Shown: positions 41,220 through 49,994 of the stretch, piece after piece
Position numbering within the stretch: the first letter of the stretch is position 1
Layout of the letters: each line of letters starts with the position of its first letter
Assembly: GCA_018267475.1 (NCBI GenBank)
Contig: JAFDYI010000020.1
Location: 1 to 58,123 of the forward strand
Direction: 5' to 3'
Origin: Bacteroidota bacterium
GTDB lineage: Bacteria; Bacteroidota; Bacteroidia; B-17B0; Aurantibacillaceae
Length of the DNA: 58,123 nucleotides
Notes under the pieces: generated by a model
The model's database searches: none
What the model was told of the DNA's origin: nothing
What the model saw: only the letters and a program-made list of their open reading frames with translations
Made by a program: the position numbers and the translations under genes

Positions 41220-43085
41220 ATGAGCAGAAACGCCCACTTAGAAAATCGTAAATTTATTATTGGAGGCCTTTTTTTACTTATAGCCCTTGTATATATAGCG
41301 CGGTTGTTTTACTTGCAAGTGTTAGATGATAAACTAAAATTAGATGCCCGAAATAATGCGTTTAGATACCTTACCGAGTTCCCCGTGCGCGGCTATATAT
41401 ACGACCGCACAGGCAAGTTGCTTGTATTTAACGACCCCGCCTATGATTTAATGGTAGTGCCAAAAAATGTTACTGCCTGCGATACCCAAGCCCTTTGCGC
41501 TATATTAGGCATTGATACCGCCGGGTTTAATAAACGCATGAAACGCGCTAAACAGACGCCTCGTAAAGAATCGTATTTTGAAAAACAAATATCTTCCGAA
41601 ACCTATGCCGGGCTGCAAGAAAAAATGTACCGCTTTCAAGGATTTTTTATACAAAAAAGAACCATTAGGCGCTATCCTAAAAAAATAGCCGCTCACCTAC
41701 TCGGTTATATTGGTGAGGTAAGCAAAACCCAAGCCGAAAAAGATACGTATTACAAAGAGGGCGATTATATTGGAATTAGCGGTATTGAAAAATCGTATGA
41801 AAAAGAACTGCGCGGCGTAAAAGGAACCCGCATTGTGATGGTAGATGTACACAATAAAGAAAAAGGCCGCTATGCCGAAGGAAAGTTTGATACATTAGCT
41901 ATTCCGGGAAAAGCCTTGTATTGTACCATAGACCAAAACCTACAAGCCTATGGCGAATTTTTAATGCAAGGAAAAAAAGGAAGCATCGTAGCCATTGAAC
42001 CCTCTACCGGCGAAATTTTAGCCTTAGTAACCAGCCCTACTTATGACCCCAATTTGTTAGTTGGTCGCGAGCGCTCTAAAAATTACGGCGTGTTACAAAA
42101 AGATACGGTGGGCATTCCTTTGTTTAACAGAGCGCTTATGGCAGCTTATCCACCCGGCTCTATTTTTAAACTTATTGATGCCCTCATCGGTTTGAAAGAA
42201 GGAGTGCTTCAGCCCTCTACGGTGTACCCTTGTCATAGAGGATACCCCCCTATGGGCGGGAAACCGAAATGCCACCCTCACGCCTCCGGCGATTTATACA
42301 CCGCCATTCAGGCTTCTTGCAACTCCTATTTTTCTTATGTTTTTAAAAGCATTGTAGATTACCACCCGAATGGAAAATTTATAGACGGATATACGAATTG
42401 GCGTGAAAACGTAATGAGTTTTGGGGTAGGACATAAATTGGGCTCTGATTTGCCTTATGAGTTGGGCGGAAACGTACCTACCGTAAAGTATTACAACAAA
42501 GTGTTTGGCGATAATCGTTGGTTTGCCAATACCGTTGTTTCTTTGGGTATTGGCCAGGCAGAACTTACCATCCTTCCAGTGCAAATGGCTAATGTGGTAG
42601 CTTGTATTGCCAATAGAGGCTACTATCACACCCCTCATATTATTAAAGCCGTAGGCGATGCTAAAAATGTAAATAAAAAGTACGAAGAAAAAAACCATTG
42701 CTCGGTGCCTCCTCAGTATTTTGTACCCGTGGTTGACGGCATGGAGCGCGTGCTAAAGCCCGGAGGCACTGCTTACTTATCGGCTATAAAAGATATTGTA
42801 GTGTGTGGTAAAACAGGTACCGCACAAAACCCCCATGGTAAAGACCACGCCGTGTTTTTAGCTTTTGCACCAAAAGATAATCCAAAAATTGCGATTGCTT
42901 GCGTAGTAGAAAATTGCGGTTTTGGAGGAGTGTTTGCAGCCCCTATTGTAAGTTTAATGATAGAAAAATACCTGAAAGGAGATATTGACCGAAAAGATCC
43001 GCGCCGAGTGGATATGGAAACACGTATGGCAGGCATTGATTTAATTCATCACAAAAACCTACCGCCGGAACCCAAGCATCATTAG
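41220..43085 (+). CDS. mrdA: penicillin-binding protein 2 (elongasome transpeptidase)
   Basis: Class B PBP, 621 residues. N-terminal TM FIIGGLFLLIALVYIARLFY. Dimerisation domain with FPVRGYIYDRTGKLL. Transpeptidase motifs in order: PPGSIFK with nucleophile Ser 314 and Lys 317, SCN (366-368), and KTGT (530-533). Bacteroidota mre/mrd clusters normally have mreC, mreD and rodA beside it; here none follow, since the next gene is a convergent SIMPL gene. The N-terminal neighbour is a relic, so the cluster may have been broken. Confidence 0.93.
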   Translation: MSRNAHLENRKFIIGGLFLLIALVYIARLFYLQVLDDKLKLDARNNAFRYLTEFPVRGYIYDRTGKLLVFNDPAYDLMVVPKNVTACDTQALCAILGIDTAGFNKRMKRAKQTPRKESYFEKQISSETYAGLQEKMYRFQGFFIQKRTIRRYPKKIAAHLLGYIGEVSKTQAEKDTYYKEGDYIGISGIEKSYEKELRGVKGTRIVMVDVHNKEKGRYAEGKFDTLAIPGKALYCTIDQNLQAYGEFLMQGKKGSIVAIEPSTGEILALVTSPTYDPNLLVGRERSKNYGVLQKDTVGIPLFNRALMAAYPPGSIFKLIDALIGLKEGVLQPSTVYPCHRGYPPMGGKPKCHPHASGDLYTAIQASCNSYFSYVFKSIVDYHPNGKFIDGYTNWRENVMSFGVGHKLGSDLPYELGGNVPTVKYYNKVFGDNRWFANTVVSLGIGQAELTILPVQMANVVACIANRGYYHTPHIIKAVGDAKNVNKKYEEKNHCSVPPQYFVPVVDGMERVLKPGGTAYLSAIKDIVVCGKTGTAQNPHGKDHAVFLAFAPKDNPKIAIACVVENCGFGGVFAAPIVSLMIEKYLKGDIDRKDPRRVDMETRMAGIDLIHHKNLPPEPKHH

Positions 43086-43088
43086 TTC

Positions 43089-43829
43089 TTACAAGCCTTC
43101 CGTTATAAACACAATAGAAACATCTTCGCTTAGCTCTGTTTCCTCTACGTTTATTTCTGAAAAAGAGCTGTCATTCTTTGCAGCAAAAGCCTCCATCGAT
43201 TTCATATTTCTTACCGGAGGCATAGGAGCTTCATCGTCTGTATTATAAGCAATGCTTTTTATCGCTTTTATTTTTAAAGAAGCGGCATTTGCAATAAGGT
43301 GTGCTTTTTCGGTAGCGTCGTTTATGGCTAGTGCTATTAATTCTTTTTGGGTTTTATCTTGCAATTCTTCTGATAGGCCGGTGCTAAAATTTATTTGTGT
43401 GTTTTCTGTTTGTTGGTCGGAGAAAGCCGCAAACAATTTATTTAGTTTTTCTTTATCCATTTTAAAAGTAAGAGTAAGTGTTTGCCGGGCGCTATATCCC
43501 GCCTTTCTCGATTTTCCTCCTGTATATTCCCAATCTTCGTTTAAACCATAGTTACTTATTTTTAATTGTTCTTTACTAAACCCGGCTCCGGTTATTTTAG
43601 TAATGGTTTGTTGGGTTTGAGTATTAAGTTTGCTTAGCGCCAGGTTTCCTAAAACATCTTTTGCTGATAGGTTGAAGCTAATGATAGCTAAATCAGGGCT
43701 TACTTTTTTACTGGCACTTCCGGATAGGGATATGGTAGAGGTGGGTTTTTCTGCGCTGGTTTGTGCTAAAAAGGGAATGGATCCTAAAAGAGCAAAAGTT
43801 GTGAAAAGAGTTTTTAATGCGTTTTTCAT
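43089..43829 (-). CDS. exported SIMPL-domain protein (DUF541)
   Basis: A 246-residue periplasmic protein with signal peptide LKTLFTTFALLGSIPFLAQ. The SIMPL domain spans most of the mature protein: ISLSGSASKKVSPDLAIISF, ITGAGFSKEQLKISNYGLNE, YSARQTLTLTFKM, and ALAINDATEKAHLIANAASL. SIMPL proteins in other bacteria are oxidative-stress or envelope related (Brucella BP26 forms channel-like rings). The Met-Pro rich stretch DDEAPMPPVRNMKSMEAF is variable. It ends 3 bases from the PBP2 stop, convergent. Confidence 0.85.
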   Translation of the reverse strand: MKNALKTLFTTFALLGSIPFLAQTSAEKPTSTISLSGSASKKVSPDLAIISFNLSAKDVLGNLALSKLNTQTQQTITKITGAGFSKEQLKISNYGLNEDWEYTGGKSRKAGYSARQTLTLTFKMDKEKLNKLFAAFSDQQTENTQINFSTGLSEELQDKTQKELIALAINDATEKAHLIANAASLKIKAIKSIAYNTDDEAPMPPVRNMKSMEAFAAKNDSSFSEINVEETELSEDVSIVFITEGL

Positions 43830-43847
43830 ACGGTGTTTTTTTTATGG

Positions 43848-43855
43848 CAAAAATA
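43848..43855 (-). promoter_or_regulatory. -7 promoter element TATTTTTG
   Basis: Minus-strand exact consensus, 19 bases before ATG 43829 of the SIMPL gene. Confidence 0.6.
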
Positions 43856-43861
43856 CAAGAA

Positions 43862-45478
43862 TTATTTCAATGCCTCTCCTATAGGGGTTCCTATGTTTCC
43901 GTTGGGATAGGGGATATTAAGCAACTGACAAATAGTAGAAGCTATATCGGTAATAAAAATACTTCGTGTGCTGTGGCCTTTTACAATCCCGTTTCCAAAA
44001 AAAAGAAGGGGCACGTGGGTATCGTAACTGTAAGAAGACCCATGTGTAGTACCTGTTGCTCCATACTCTACAAAACCCGGCTTATATACCACCAATACAT
44101 CTCCGCTCCGTTGCCCATTAAAACCACGCTGTGCCAGCGCCTTTTGCAGCATGTCGTTTTGTGTTTGTAAAAAAAGTTGCTCGCTACAAAAAACATCTTG
44201 TACTTCAGGTATGGAGCGCAGCACCTGTGCGCAATGCTTTTCTATCAAAAATTTATCCATGTGTTTTGCGTATATAATAGAGTCGTTGAGGTACACTTGT
44301 TGGTTTACGTATTTTAGTACCAAAGAGTCGGAAAAAGCTTGATACAACGCCCCTTTTATTTTTTTCTCTATTTCTTTTTTGTTTACAATGCCGGCCGGTA
44401 TTTTTTTGCTTTGCAGATATAAGACGTTTTCTGAGGCTCCGTGGTCGGCGGTTAAAAATACCGTATATTGATCTTTCCCTATTTTAGTATCTAAATAGAG
44501 TAAAAAATCTTCCAAATCTTTATCTAATTGAATATAGGCATCTTCCACTTCTATTGATTTAGGCGCAAACGAGTGCCCTATATAATCGGTAGAAGAAAAA
44601 CTTACACAAAGCAAATCGCATACCGCGTCTGTTCCCATATTTTCTCCTTCAATAGCGGCTATGGCCAGTTGCTTGGTAAGGGTGTTGCCCATAGGGGTAG
44701 TGCGAATAATGTCGTACTCTTTTTTTTGTAACGACTGCGAATACTCGTATGGAAAAATGGGTTTTTCTTTTTTATTGGGAGCTTTTTCGTAAGGGTTATC
44801 ATCAGATAGGCTTTCGGTGTATTGCGTTATGGGTAGCAAGGTGTTCCAACCTTTTTCTAAGTATTGTTGCGCGTATTTTTTTGCATTAAAATCAACAAGC
44901 CATTGGGGTAATTCTTTTTTATAAAAAGTGGAGGTAATGAAAGTACCCGTGCTGCCATCAAACCAATAAGCCGCATCGGCAGCGTGCCCGGCGGGTAGTA
45001 TAGAGCTTCGGTCTTTTAAAGAAAGGCCTATTACTTTTGCTTGTTGATTTGTAAAAATTTCTAACTCATCGCCTATGGTGCTGGCTTCTAAATTTTTTGG
45101 CGACATAAATCCGGCACTGCCGGTGCTACCTACAGGAACGGCTGTTTTATCTTGTGTGCAGTATGTTTCGGTTTTTGTTTTTTTGTTGTACCATTCATTG
45201 GCGGCAATACCATGAATGGCAGGCGTAGTGCCGGTGTATATAGAGGCGTGTCCGGGGCCGGTATAGGTAGGTATGTAGTTGTATTGTGCATTTTTACACA
45301 AAAACCCATCGCGCATAAGGCGCTTAAAGCCCCCGTCGCTATATTTTTCTGCAAAACGATACAAATAATCGTATCGCATTTGGTCCACCACAATACCCAC
45401 TACCAATTTAGGCTGTTGGGCAAAACTACGCGTTGCAAATTGCAACAGAGACAAAACAAGTATTATTTTTCCTTTCAT
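43862..45478 (-). CDS. PafA-like alkaline phosphatase/phosphodiesterase
   Basis: A 538-residue exported metalloenzyme of the alkaline-phosphatase superfamily. Signal peptide ILVLSLLQFATRSFAQ. Metal and nucleophile sites: GIVVDQMRYDYL (Zn-ligand Asp), YIPTYTGPGHASIYTGTTPA with the nucleophile Thr near 73, ADHGASENVLYLQ (Asp-His pair), and GTTHGSSYSYDTHVPLLFFG (His ligand). These fit PafA, the phosphate-independent periplasmic phosphatase of Bacteroidota; a phosphodiesterase (NPP-like) role is the alternative. It probably releases phosphate from organic phosphoesters. Confidence 0.88.
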   Translation of the reverse strand: MKGKIILVLSLLQFATRSFAQQPKLVVGIVVDQMRYDYLYRFAEKYSDGGFKRLMRDGFLCKNAQYNYIPTYTGPGHASIYTGTTPAIHGIAANEWYNKKTKTETYCTQDKTAVPVGSTGSAGFMSPKNLEASTIGDELEIFTNQQAKVIGLSLKDRSSILPAGHAADAAYWFDGSTGTFITSTFYKKELPQWLVDFNAKKYAQQYLEKGWNTLLPITQYTESLSDDNPYEKAPNKKEKPIFPYEYSQSLQKKEYDIIRTTPMGNTLTKQLAIAAIEGENMGTDAVCDLLCVSFSSTDYIGHSFAPKSIEVEDAYIQLDKDLEDFLLYLDTKIGKDQYTVFLTADHGASENVLYLQSKKIPAGIVNKKEIEKKIKGALYQAFSDSLVLKYVNQQVYLNDSIIYAKHMDKFLIEKHCAQVLRSIPEVQDVFCSEQLFLQTQNDMLQKALAQRGFNGQRSGDVLVVYKPGFVEYGATGTTHGSSYSYDTHVPLLFFGNGIVKGHSTRSIFITDIASTICQLLNIPYPNGNIGTPIGEALK

Positions 45479-45482
45479 AAAG

Positions 45483-45490
45483 CAAATATA
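45483..45490 (-). promoter_or_regulatory. -7 promoter element TATATTTG of the phosphatase gene
   Basis: Minus-strand exact consensus, 5 bases before ATG 45478; leaderless prediction. Confidence 0.65.
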
Positions 45491-45556
45491 GGAAAATAAA
45501 AATACGGCTTCGCTTAACGCTCGTTACTAAGAAAAAAACATATAGATGTTGTATTT

Positions 45557-46324
45557 TTAAAGGGAGCGCATAAACTGCAATTCTTTAAAAGAAAAATTTT
45601 TTATTTCGTTTTGTGCGGTGCGCAGAATGAGTTGTCCGCTTTCTTCTACCGCCTGTATTTGAGCCTCAAAAACTCCTTCTTTGCTTTGGTACGGAGCCAT
45701 TTCATGAAGCAAATACAAACAGCTGGTGTACGAACGGTTTATATGTTCCAAACGGTTTTGTTTTAGTAGCAAATACCAAGCCTCAAACTGCTTGCAAAAC
45801 ACCGAAAGTACCTGGCGCACATCAAACTCTTTTTGGGCAAGTAAAGCCAACGAAGTGGTGGGCTTGGGCAATTCATGAAAATGTATTTGGTTTACATTAA
45901 TACCCACCCCTACAACAGCACTTTGCAAAAACTGCTCGCGGCATATATTTTCAATTAAAATACCGCATATTTTTTGTTGATTTGCCAATAGGTCATTAGG
46001 CCACTTTATTTTTATGTCATAACGGCTTGCAGGCAAAAAGTGTGTCAGTGTTTCAAAAACAGCCAAAGAGGCTATTTTACTGATATAAAATTGTTTTTCT
46101 ATGGGAAGAAAAAGGGGGCTTAGAACCAGTGAAAACGTAAGGTTTTTGCCCCTTTCGGCTTGCCAGGTATGGCCCATTTGCCCGCGTCCGGCCTTTTGGT
46201 TTTGGGTGAAGATAAGGGTTCCCTCGGCTACAGCCTTCTCTTTTAACAAATGAATGGCATAAGTATTGGTAGAGTCTGTTTCGGATAACTCTATAATATG
46301 TTGCCCAATAAAAAGAGTATTCAT
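45557..46324 (-). CDS. birA: biotin-[acetyl-CoA-carboxylase] ligase
   Basis: Attaches biotin to the carrier protein Lys. A 255-residue class I ligase without the N-terminal HTH repressor domain of E. coli BirA. Motifs: ELSETDSTNTYAIHLL, QKAGRGQMGHTWQ (near 44-55), the biotinyl-AMP loop, LTFSLVLSP, KIKWPNDLL (near 105), VGVGINVNQ. ATG 46324 is used because the -7 element ends 7 bases upstream. It is divergent from rsfS, an arrangement I recall as conserved in Bacteroidota (birA / rsfS-ftsH-...-cdsA). Confidence 0.93.
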   Translation of the reverse strand: MNTLFIGQHIIELSETDSTNTYAIHLLKEKAVAEGTLIFTQNQKAGRGQMGHTWQAERGKNLTFSLVLSPLFLPIEKQFYISKIASLAVFETLTHFLPASRYDIKIKWPNDLLANQQKICGILIENICREQFLQSAVVGVGINVNQIHFHELPKPTTSLALLAQKEFDVRQVLSVFCKQFEAWYLLLKQNRLEHINRSYTSCLYLLHEMAPYQSKEGVFEAQIQAVEESGQLILRTAQNEIKNFSFKELQFMRSL

Positions 46325-46330
46325 AATGGG

Positions 46331-46350
46331 CAAAAATAATGTTATCTTTG
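46331..46350. promoter_or_regulatory. back-to-back promoters of birA and rsfS
   Basis: TATTTTTG on the minus strand (46338-46331, 7 bases before birA ATG) and TATCTTTG on the plus strand (46343-46350, 31 bases before rsfS ATG) are separated by only 4 bases. Each upstream half must lie in the other's transcribed region, so simultaneous occupancy by two polymerases looks impossible. Confidence 0.6.
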
Positions 46351-46380
46351 CAAGCTACACGCAAGTGTAAAAAAATAATT

Positions 46381-46551
46381 ATGGCAAAAAAAGCAGTAAA
46401 AAAAACCAGCAGTAAAAAAGCGAGCGCAAAAAAGGTGCCTGCTAAAAAGGCAGTCGCAAAAAAAACAGTCGCAAAAAAGGCACCTGCTAAAAAAAAGCCA
46501 ACAAAAAAAACAGTCGCAAAAAAGCCGGCAGCTAAGCCCCTGGCCAAAAAC
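46381..46551 (+). repeat. degenerate tetrapeptide-coding repeat (AKKx)
   Basis: Runs of GCNAAAAAA-type codons recur about a dozen times, with two longer near-copies (around 46421-46455 and 46469-46497). The repeat can expand or contract in 12-base steps without frame change. Confidence 0.75.
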
Positions 46552-46884
46552 CCGTTATTAACCAGCATTATCAACGGTTTAGAAGAGAAAAAAGCAAAAA
46601 ACATCACTGTTTTAAATTTAACCAAAATAGCCAACTGCTCTTTTGATTATTTTGTGATAGCGGATGCCGAATCAAATACCCACGTAGATTCTATAGCCAA
46701 CTCGGTAGAAGAGGTAGTGCGCAAGCAGATAGGAGAAAAACCGTATCACACGGAAGGTTGGGAAAACTCCGAATGGATTTTATTGGATTACGTAAACATT
46801 ATAGTACACGTATTTCAGCAACAAACCCGCAGTTTTTACCATCTAGAAGATCTATGGGCCGATGCCGAAATAACACGCCTTTAA
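46381..46884 (+). CDS. rsfS: ribosome silencing factor with histone H1-like AKK tail
   Basis: A 167-residue protein. Residues about 58-167 are a full RsfS/Iojap domain (LNLTKIANCSFDYFVIADAE, THVDSIANSVEEVVRK, GWENSEWILLDYVNIIVHVF, YHLEDLWADA), which binds uL14 and blocks 50S-30S joining in starvation. Residues 1-57 are an added tail made of AKKx repeats (AKKVPAKKAVAKKTVAKKAP and similar), like histone H1 or AlgP C-terminal domains, very basic and probably disordered. Such a tail should bind nucleic acid, perhaps rRNA or DNA. ATG 46381 is the start because upstream codons overlap the promoter. It is followed by ftsH after 25 bases. Confidence 0.9.
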   Translation: MAKKAVKKTSSKKASAKKVPAKKAVAKKTVAKKAPAKKKPTKKTVAKKPAAKPLAKNPLLTSIINGLEEKKAKNITVLNLTKIANCSFDYFVIADAESNTHVDSIANSVEEVVRKQIGEKPYHTEGWENSEWILLDYVNIIVHVFQQQTRSFYHLEDLWADAEITRL

Positions 46885-46909
46885 TTAAAAAAATAAACAC
46901 GAGCATTTT

Positions 46910-49024
46910 ATGAGCAACGACGAAAATAAAGAACCCCAAACTACCGAAAATAATCAGCAACCCTCGCCCAAGCCGCAAGCAGATAACACATCAAATCCTT
47001 CTTCAAAAAAAGAAAGAGATCGAATAGAGTTTGAAAAAATGCGCGACCGTATGCGCAAACTTAATTCGTCTAACAACAAAGGCGGTGGCGGTTTTAATTT
47101 TTATTGGATATATGCTATTATTGTAGTGGTTTTAATTACCCTTACCTATTACGATGGTTCGCCTTTTGGTGGTGGCAACACCCGCCATATTACCCAAGTT
47201 GATTTTGAACAAAAAATGTTAAGCCGTGGCGATGTGCAAGCCATCATTATCGTAAACGGAAAAAAAGCCGAAGTACGTGTAAACCCCGATAGCCTTAGCC
47301 TTTTTAGATACTATCAAAACAACAAACCTATTATTGCAAACCCTAAACAGGTGCAAGGGCCTCAATTTGTTATTAATAATATCGATGCCTTTAGTTTTGT
47401 AATGAGAGTAAAAGAAGTACAAGAAAAAGCCGGCATACCCGATAACAAAATAGTAACGCCCACCCGCGAAGACCGCGCCGAACTAAGCGATTATTTAGGA
47501 TGGTTGCTGCCTATATTAATTATGGGGGCCATTTTTCTCGTTACTATGCGCCGTATGGGAGGCGGCGGAGGCGGCGGAGGCCAGATATTTAATATAGGAA
47601 GAAGCAAAGCCGTATTGTTTGATAAAGATATTAACGTAAACGTAACTTTTAATGATGTAGCGGGCTTAGAAGGCGCTAAAGTAGAGATAAAAGAAATTGT
47701 AGATTTTTTAAAAAACCCGAAAAAATACACCGATTTAGGAGCTAAAATACCTAAAGGAGCTTTATTGGTAGGCCCCCCGGGCACCGGAAAAACCTTACTG
47801 GCAAAAGCCGTAGCCGGCGAAGCCAAAGTGCCCTTCTTTTCTTTATCGGGTTCCGACTTTGTAGAAATGTTTGTGGGCGTAGGAGCCTCGCGGGTGCGCG
47901 ATTTGTTTCGCCAAGCCAAAGAAAAATCACCTTGCATTATTTTTATAGACGAGATTGATGCTATTGGACGTGCACGTGGAAAAAATGCCAACTTTGGCGG
48001 AAACGACGAGCGCGAAAACACCTTAAATCAATTACTAACCGAAATGGACGGCTTTGGTTCTAACAGCGGTGTCATTATGCTGGCCGCCACCAACCGCGCC
48101 GACATTTTGGATAAGGCCTTATTGCGCGCCGGGCGCTTTGACCGACAAATTTTTGTGGATTTGCCCGATGCCAACGAACGGAAAGCCATTTTTCAAGTAC
48201 ACTTGCGCCCTCTAAAATTACACAACGAAGTAGATATCGATTTCTTAGCCAAGCAAACCCCCGGCTTTAGTGGAGCCGATATTGCCAACATCTGCAACGA
48301 AGCGGCTCTTATTGCCGCACGTAATAATAAAAAAGCAGTAGAAAAACAGGATTTTTTAGACGCCGTAGATAGGATTATTGCCGGCTTAGAAAACAAAAAC
48401 AAAATTATTACCCCACACGAAAAGCGCACCATTGCTTTTCATGAAGCAGGCCATGCTACGGTGAGCTGGATGTTAGAGCACGCCTCGCCTTTGGTAAAAG
48501 TAACTATTGTGCCCCGCGGTCGCTCGTTGGGTGCCGCTTGGTACTTACCCGAAGAACGCCAAATAAACACCATAGACCAAATTTTTGACGAGATGTGTGC
48601 CGCTTTAGGTGGGCGCGCAGCCGAAGAAATTGTTTTTGGGCGTGTGAGTACCGGCGCCCTTAGTGATTTAGAAAAAATTTCAAAACAAGCCTACGCATCA
48701 GTAGTGTATTACGGGTTGAATGATAAAATAGGAAATGTAAGCTATTACGATAGCAGCGGGCAATCAGAATATCAATTTGGCAAACCATATAGCGAACATA
48801 CAGCACAGGTAATTGACGAAGAGATTAAAAAAATGATTGATAAAGCCTATGTAAAAACCAAAGAAATTTTACTTGCCAATAGAGAAAAATTAACTCAACT
48901 GGCCGAAAAACTATTGGAAAAAGAGGTGATTTTTAGAGATGATTTGGAGCTTATTTTTGGTAAACGCCCTTTTGATAAAGAAGAAACAAAAAACGAAAAC
49001 ACAGTAACAAACACGCTTCAGTAG
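46910..49024 (+). CDS. ftsH: ATP-dependent zinc metalloprotease FtsH
   Basis: Membrane AAA+ protease, 704 residues. The cytosolic N-terminus is unusually long (about 60 polar residues) before TM1 ([18 protein letters not shown]); TM2 is near 197-212 ([14 protein letters not shown]), followed by a poly-Gly linker. Walker A GPPGTGKT (near 287), Walker [15 protein letters not shown] region [19 protein letters not shown], zinc site HEAGH (near 510). It degrades misfolded or short-lived membrane proteins. Downstream in many Bacteroidota a LUD-domain gene follows; here cdsA comes directly after 33 bases. Confidence 0.97.
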   Translation: MSNDENKEPQTTENNQQPSPKPQADNTSNPSSKKERDRIEFEKMRDRMRKLNSSNNKGGGGFNFYWIYAIIVVVLITLTYYDGSPFGGGNTRHITQVDFEQKMLSRGDVQAIIIVNGKKAEVRVNPDSLSLFRYYQNNKPIIANPKQVQGPQFVINNIDAFSFVMRVKEVQEKAGIPDNKIVTPTREDRAELSDYLGWLLPILIMGAIFLVTMRRMGGGGGGGGQIFNIGRSKAVLFDKDINVNVTFNDVAGLEGAKVEIKEIVDFLKNPKKYTDLGAKIPKGALLVGPPGTGKTLLAKAVAGEAKVPFFSLSGSDFVEMFVGVGASRVRDLFRQAKEKSPCIIFIDEIDAIGRARGKNANFGGNDERENTLNQLLTEMDGFGSNSGVIMLAATNRADILDKALLRAGRFDRQIFVDLPDANERKAIFQVHLRPLKLHNEVDIDFLAKQTPGFSGADIANICNEAALIAARNNKKAVEKQDFLDAVDRIIAGLENKNKIITPHEKRTIAFHEAGHATVSWMLEHASPLVKVTIVPRGRSLGAAWYLPEERQINTIDQIFDEMCAALGGRAAEEIVFGRVSTGALSDLEKISKQAYASVVYYGLNDKIGNVSYYDSSGQSEYQFGKPYSEHTAQVIDEEIKKMIDKAYVKTKEILLANREKLTQLAEKLLEKEVIFRDDLELIFGKRPFDKEETKNENTVTNTLQ

Positions 49025-49057
49025 TCCAATAAGTAGTTTCTATTTGCCTATTATGCA

Positions 49058-49897
49058 ATGGCTTTTAATGTAAAAACCTTTTATATACGCGCCACTACCG
49101 CCTTAGTGTTTGCCGCCTTGCTATTGGGCTGCGTATGGTATAGCTACCCCTCTTTTTTTCTTTTTTTTGGAATAATAGGCGCCATTGGTCTTTTTGAGTT
49201 TTGTAAAATAAGTAAAAAATTAGAAGCTCAACCTTCTTACTACGCCGTGCTGCTGCTGCATATTTTTACCACTTTCACGGTTCTTTTTTACACCTGGTAT
49301 CCCAATAACATGGTGGCATCTACGTTTTTTGTACAGATTTTTTTCTTGCTTTTTTTTAGTCTTTTTATAGTAGAATTATTTAAAGAAAAAGCCCATCTAT
49401 CCAGCCTTGCCTATACGGCCTTAGCTTGGCTGTACACCAGTTTGCCCTGCGCCTTGTTATTGCTTATGGGAGTAGATGCTCATTATAACTTTGTTCCTCA
49501 CAAAATTTTAGGAATGATTTTTTTTGTATGGATAAACGATACCGGTGCCTATTTAGTGGGCAGTTTTATAGGGAAACACAAACTGTTTGCACGCATATCG
49601 CCCAACAAAACCTGGGAAGGAACCTTAGGAGGCATTGCTTTTTGCATAGGGCTTTCGTATGTGGTATATTTACTGTTTCCGCAATTGGCGTATAAGCATT
49701 GGCTAATGGTTTCGTTGATAGTAGCGGTGATGGGCACTTTGGGCGACCTAGTAGAAAGCATGTTAAAACGCCTGGCAGGTGTAAAAGATAGCGGCAGCCT
49801 CATGCCGGGGCATGGCGGTGTACTGGATCGGTTTGATAGCCTCTTTTTTGCCAGCCCGTTTGTGTACGTATATTTTAGCTGGATGGGCGTTCTTTAA
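49058..49897 (+). CDS. cdsA: phosphatidate cytidylyltransferase
   Basis: Makes CDP-diacylglycerol from phosphatidate and CTP. A 279-residue polytopic membrane enzyme. Family signature VESMLKRLAGVKDSGSLMPG followed by HGGVLDRFDS holds all conserved positions (S, K-R, K-D, P-G-H-G-G, D-R-x-D). SPNKTWEGTLGG precedes it. It is the third gene of the rsfS-ftsH-cdsA unit and the entry to all phospholipids. Confidence 0.95.
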   Translation: MAFNVKTFYIRATTALVFAALLLGCVWYSYPSFFLFFGIIGAIGLFEFCKISKKLEAQPSYYAVLLLHIFTTFTVLFYTWYPNNMVASTFFVQIFFLLFFSLFIVELFKEKAHLSSLAYTALAWLYTSLPCALLLLMGVDAHYNFVPHKILGMIFFVWINDTGAYLVGSFIGKHKLFARISPNKTWEGTLGGIAFCIGLSYVVYLLFPQLAYKHWLMVSLIVAVMGTLGDLVESMLKRLAGVKDSGSLMPGHGGVLDRFDSLFFASPFVYVYFSWMGVL

Positions 49898-49964
49898 TCG
49901 TTTTTGATGGCGCCCCTTACTTAAATATTTTTTTGGAAACCCTTGTTTTTGAAAGGTTTATTAG

Positions 49965-49972
49965 TACATTCG
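49965..49972 (+). promoter_or_regulatory. -7-like element TACATTCG
   Basis: One base from TAnnTTTG, 22 bases before ATG 49995. CCTTG at 49941-49945 is a possible -33 at about 19 bases. The same octamer occurs at 299-306. Confidence 0.4.
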
Positions 49973-49994
49973 CAGTCTGAAAAAAATAAAAAAA

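Noticed and set aside
46077-46634. Long open frame antisense to birA and the rsfS tail
   Set aside because: It is produced by the AAA-rich AKK repeat on the other strand (TTT/GCC codons giving F/A/V runs) and overlaps two well-supported genes.
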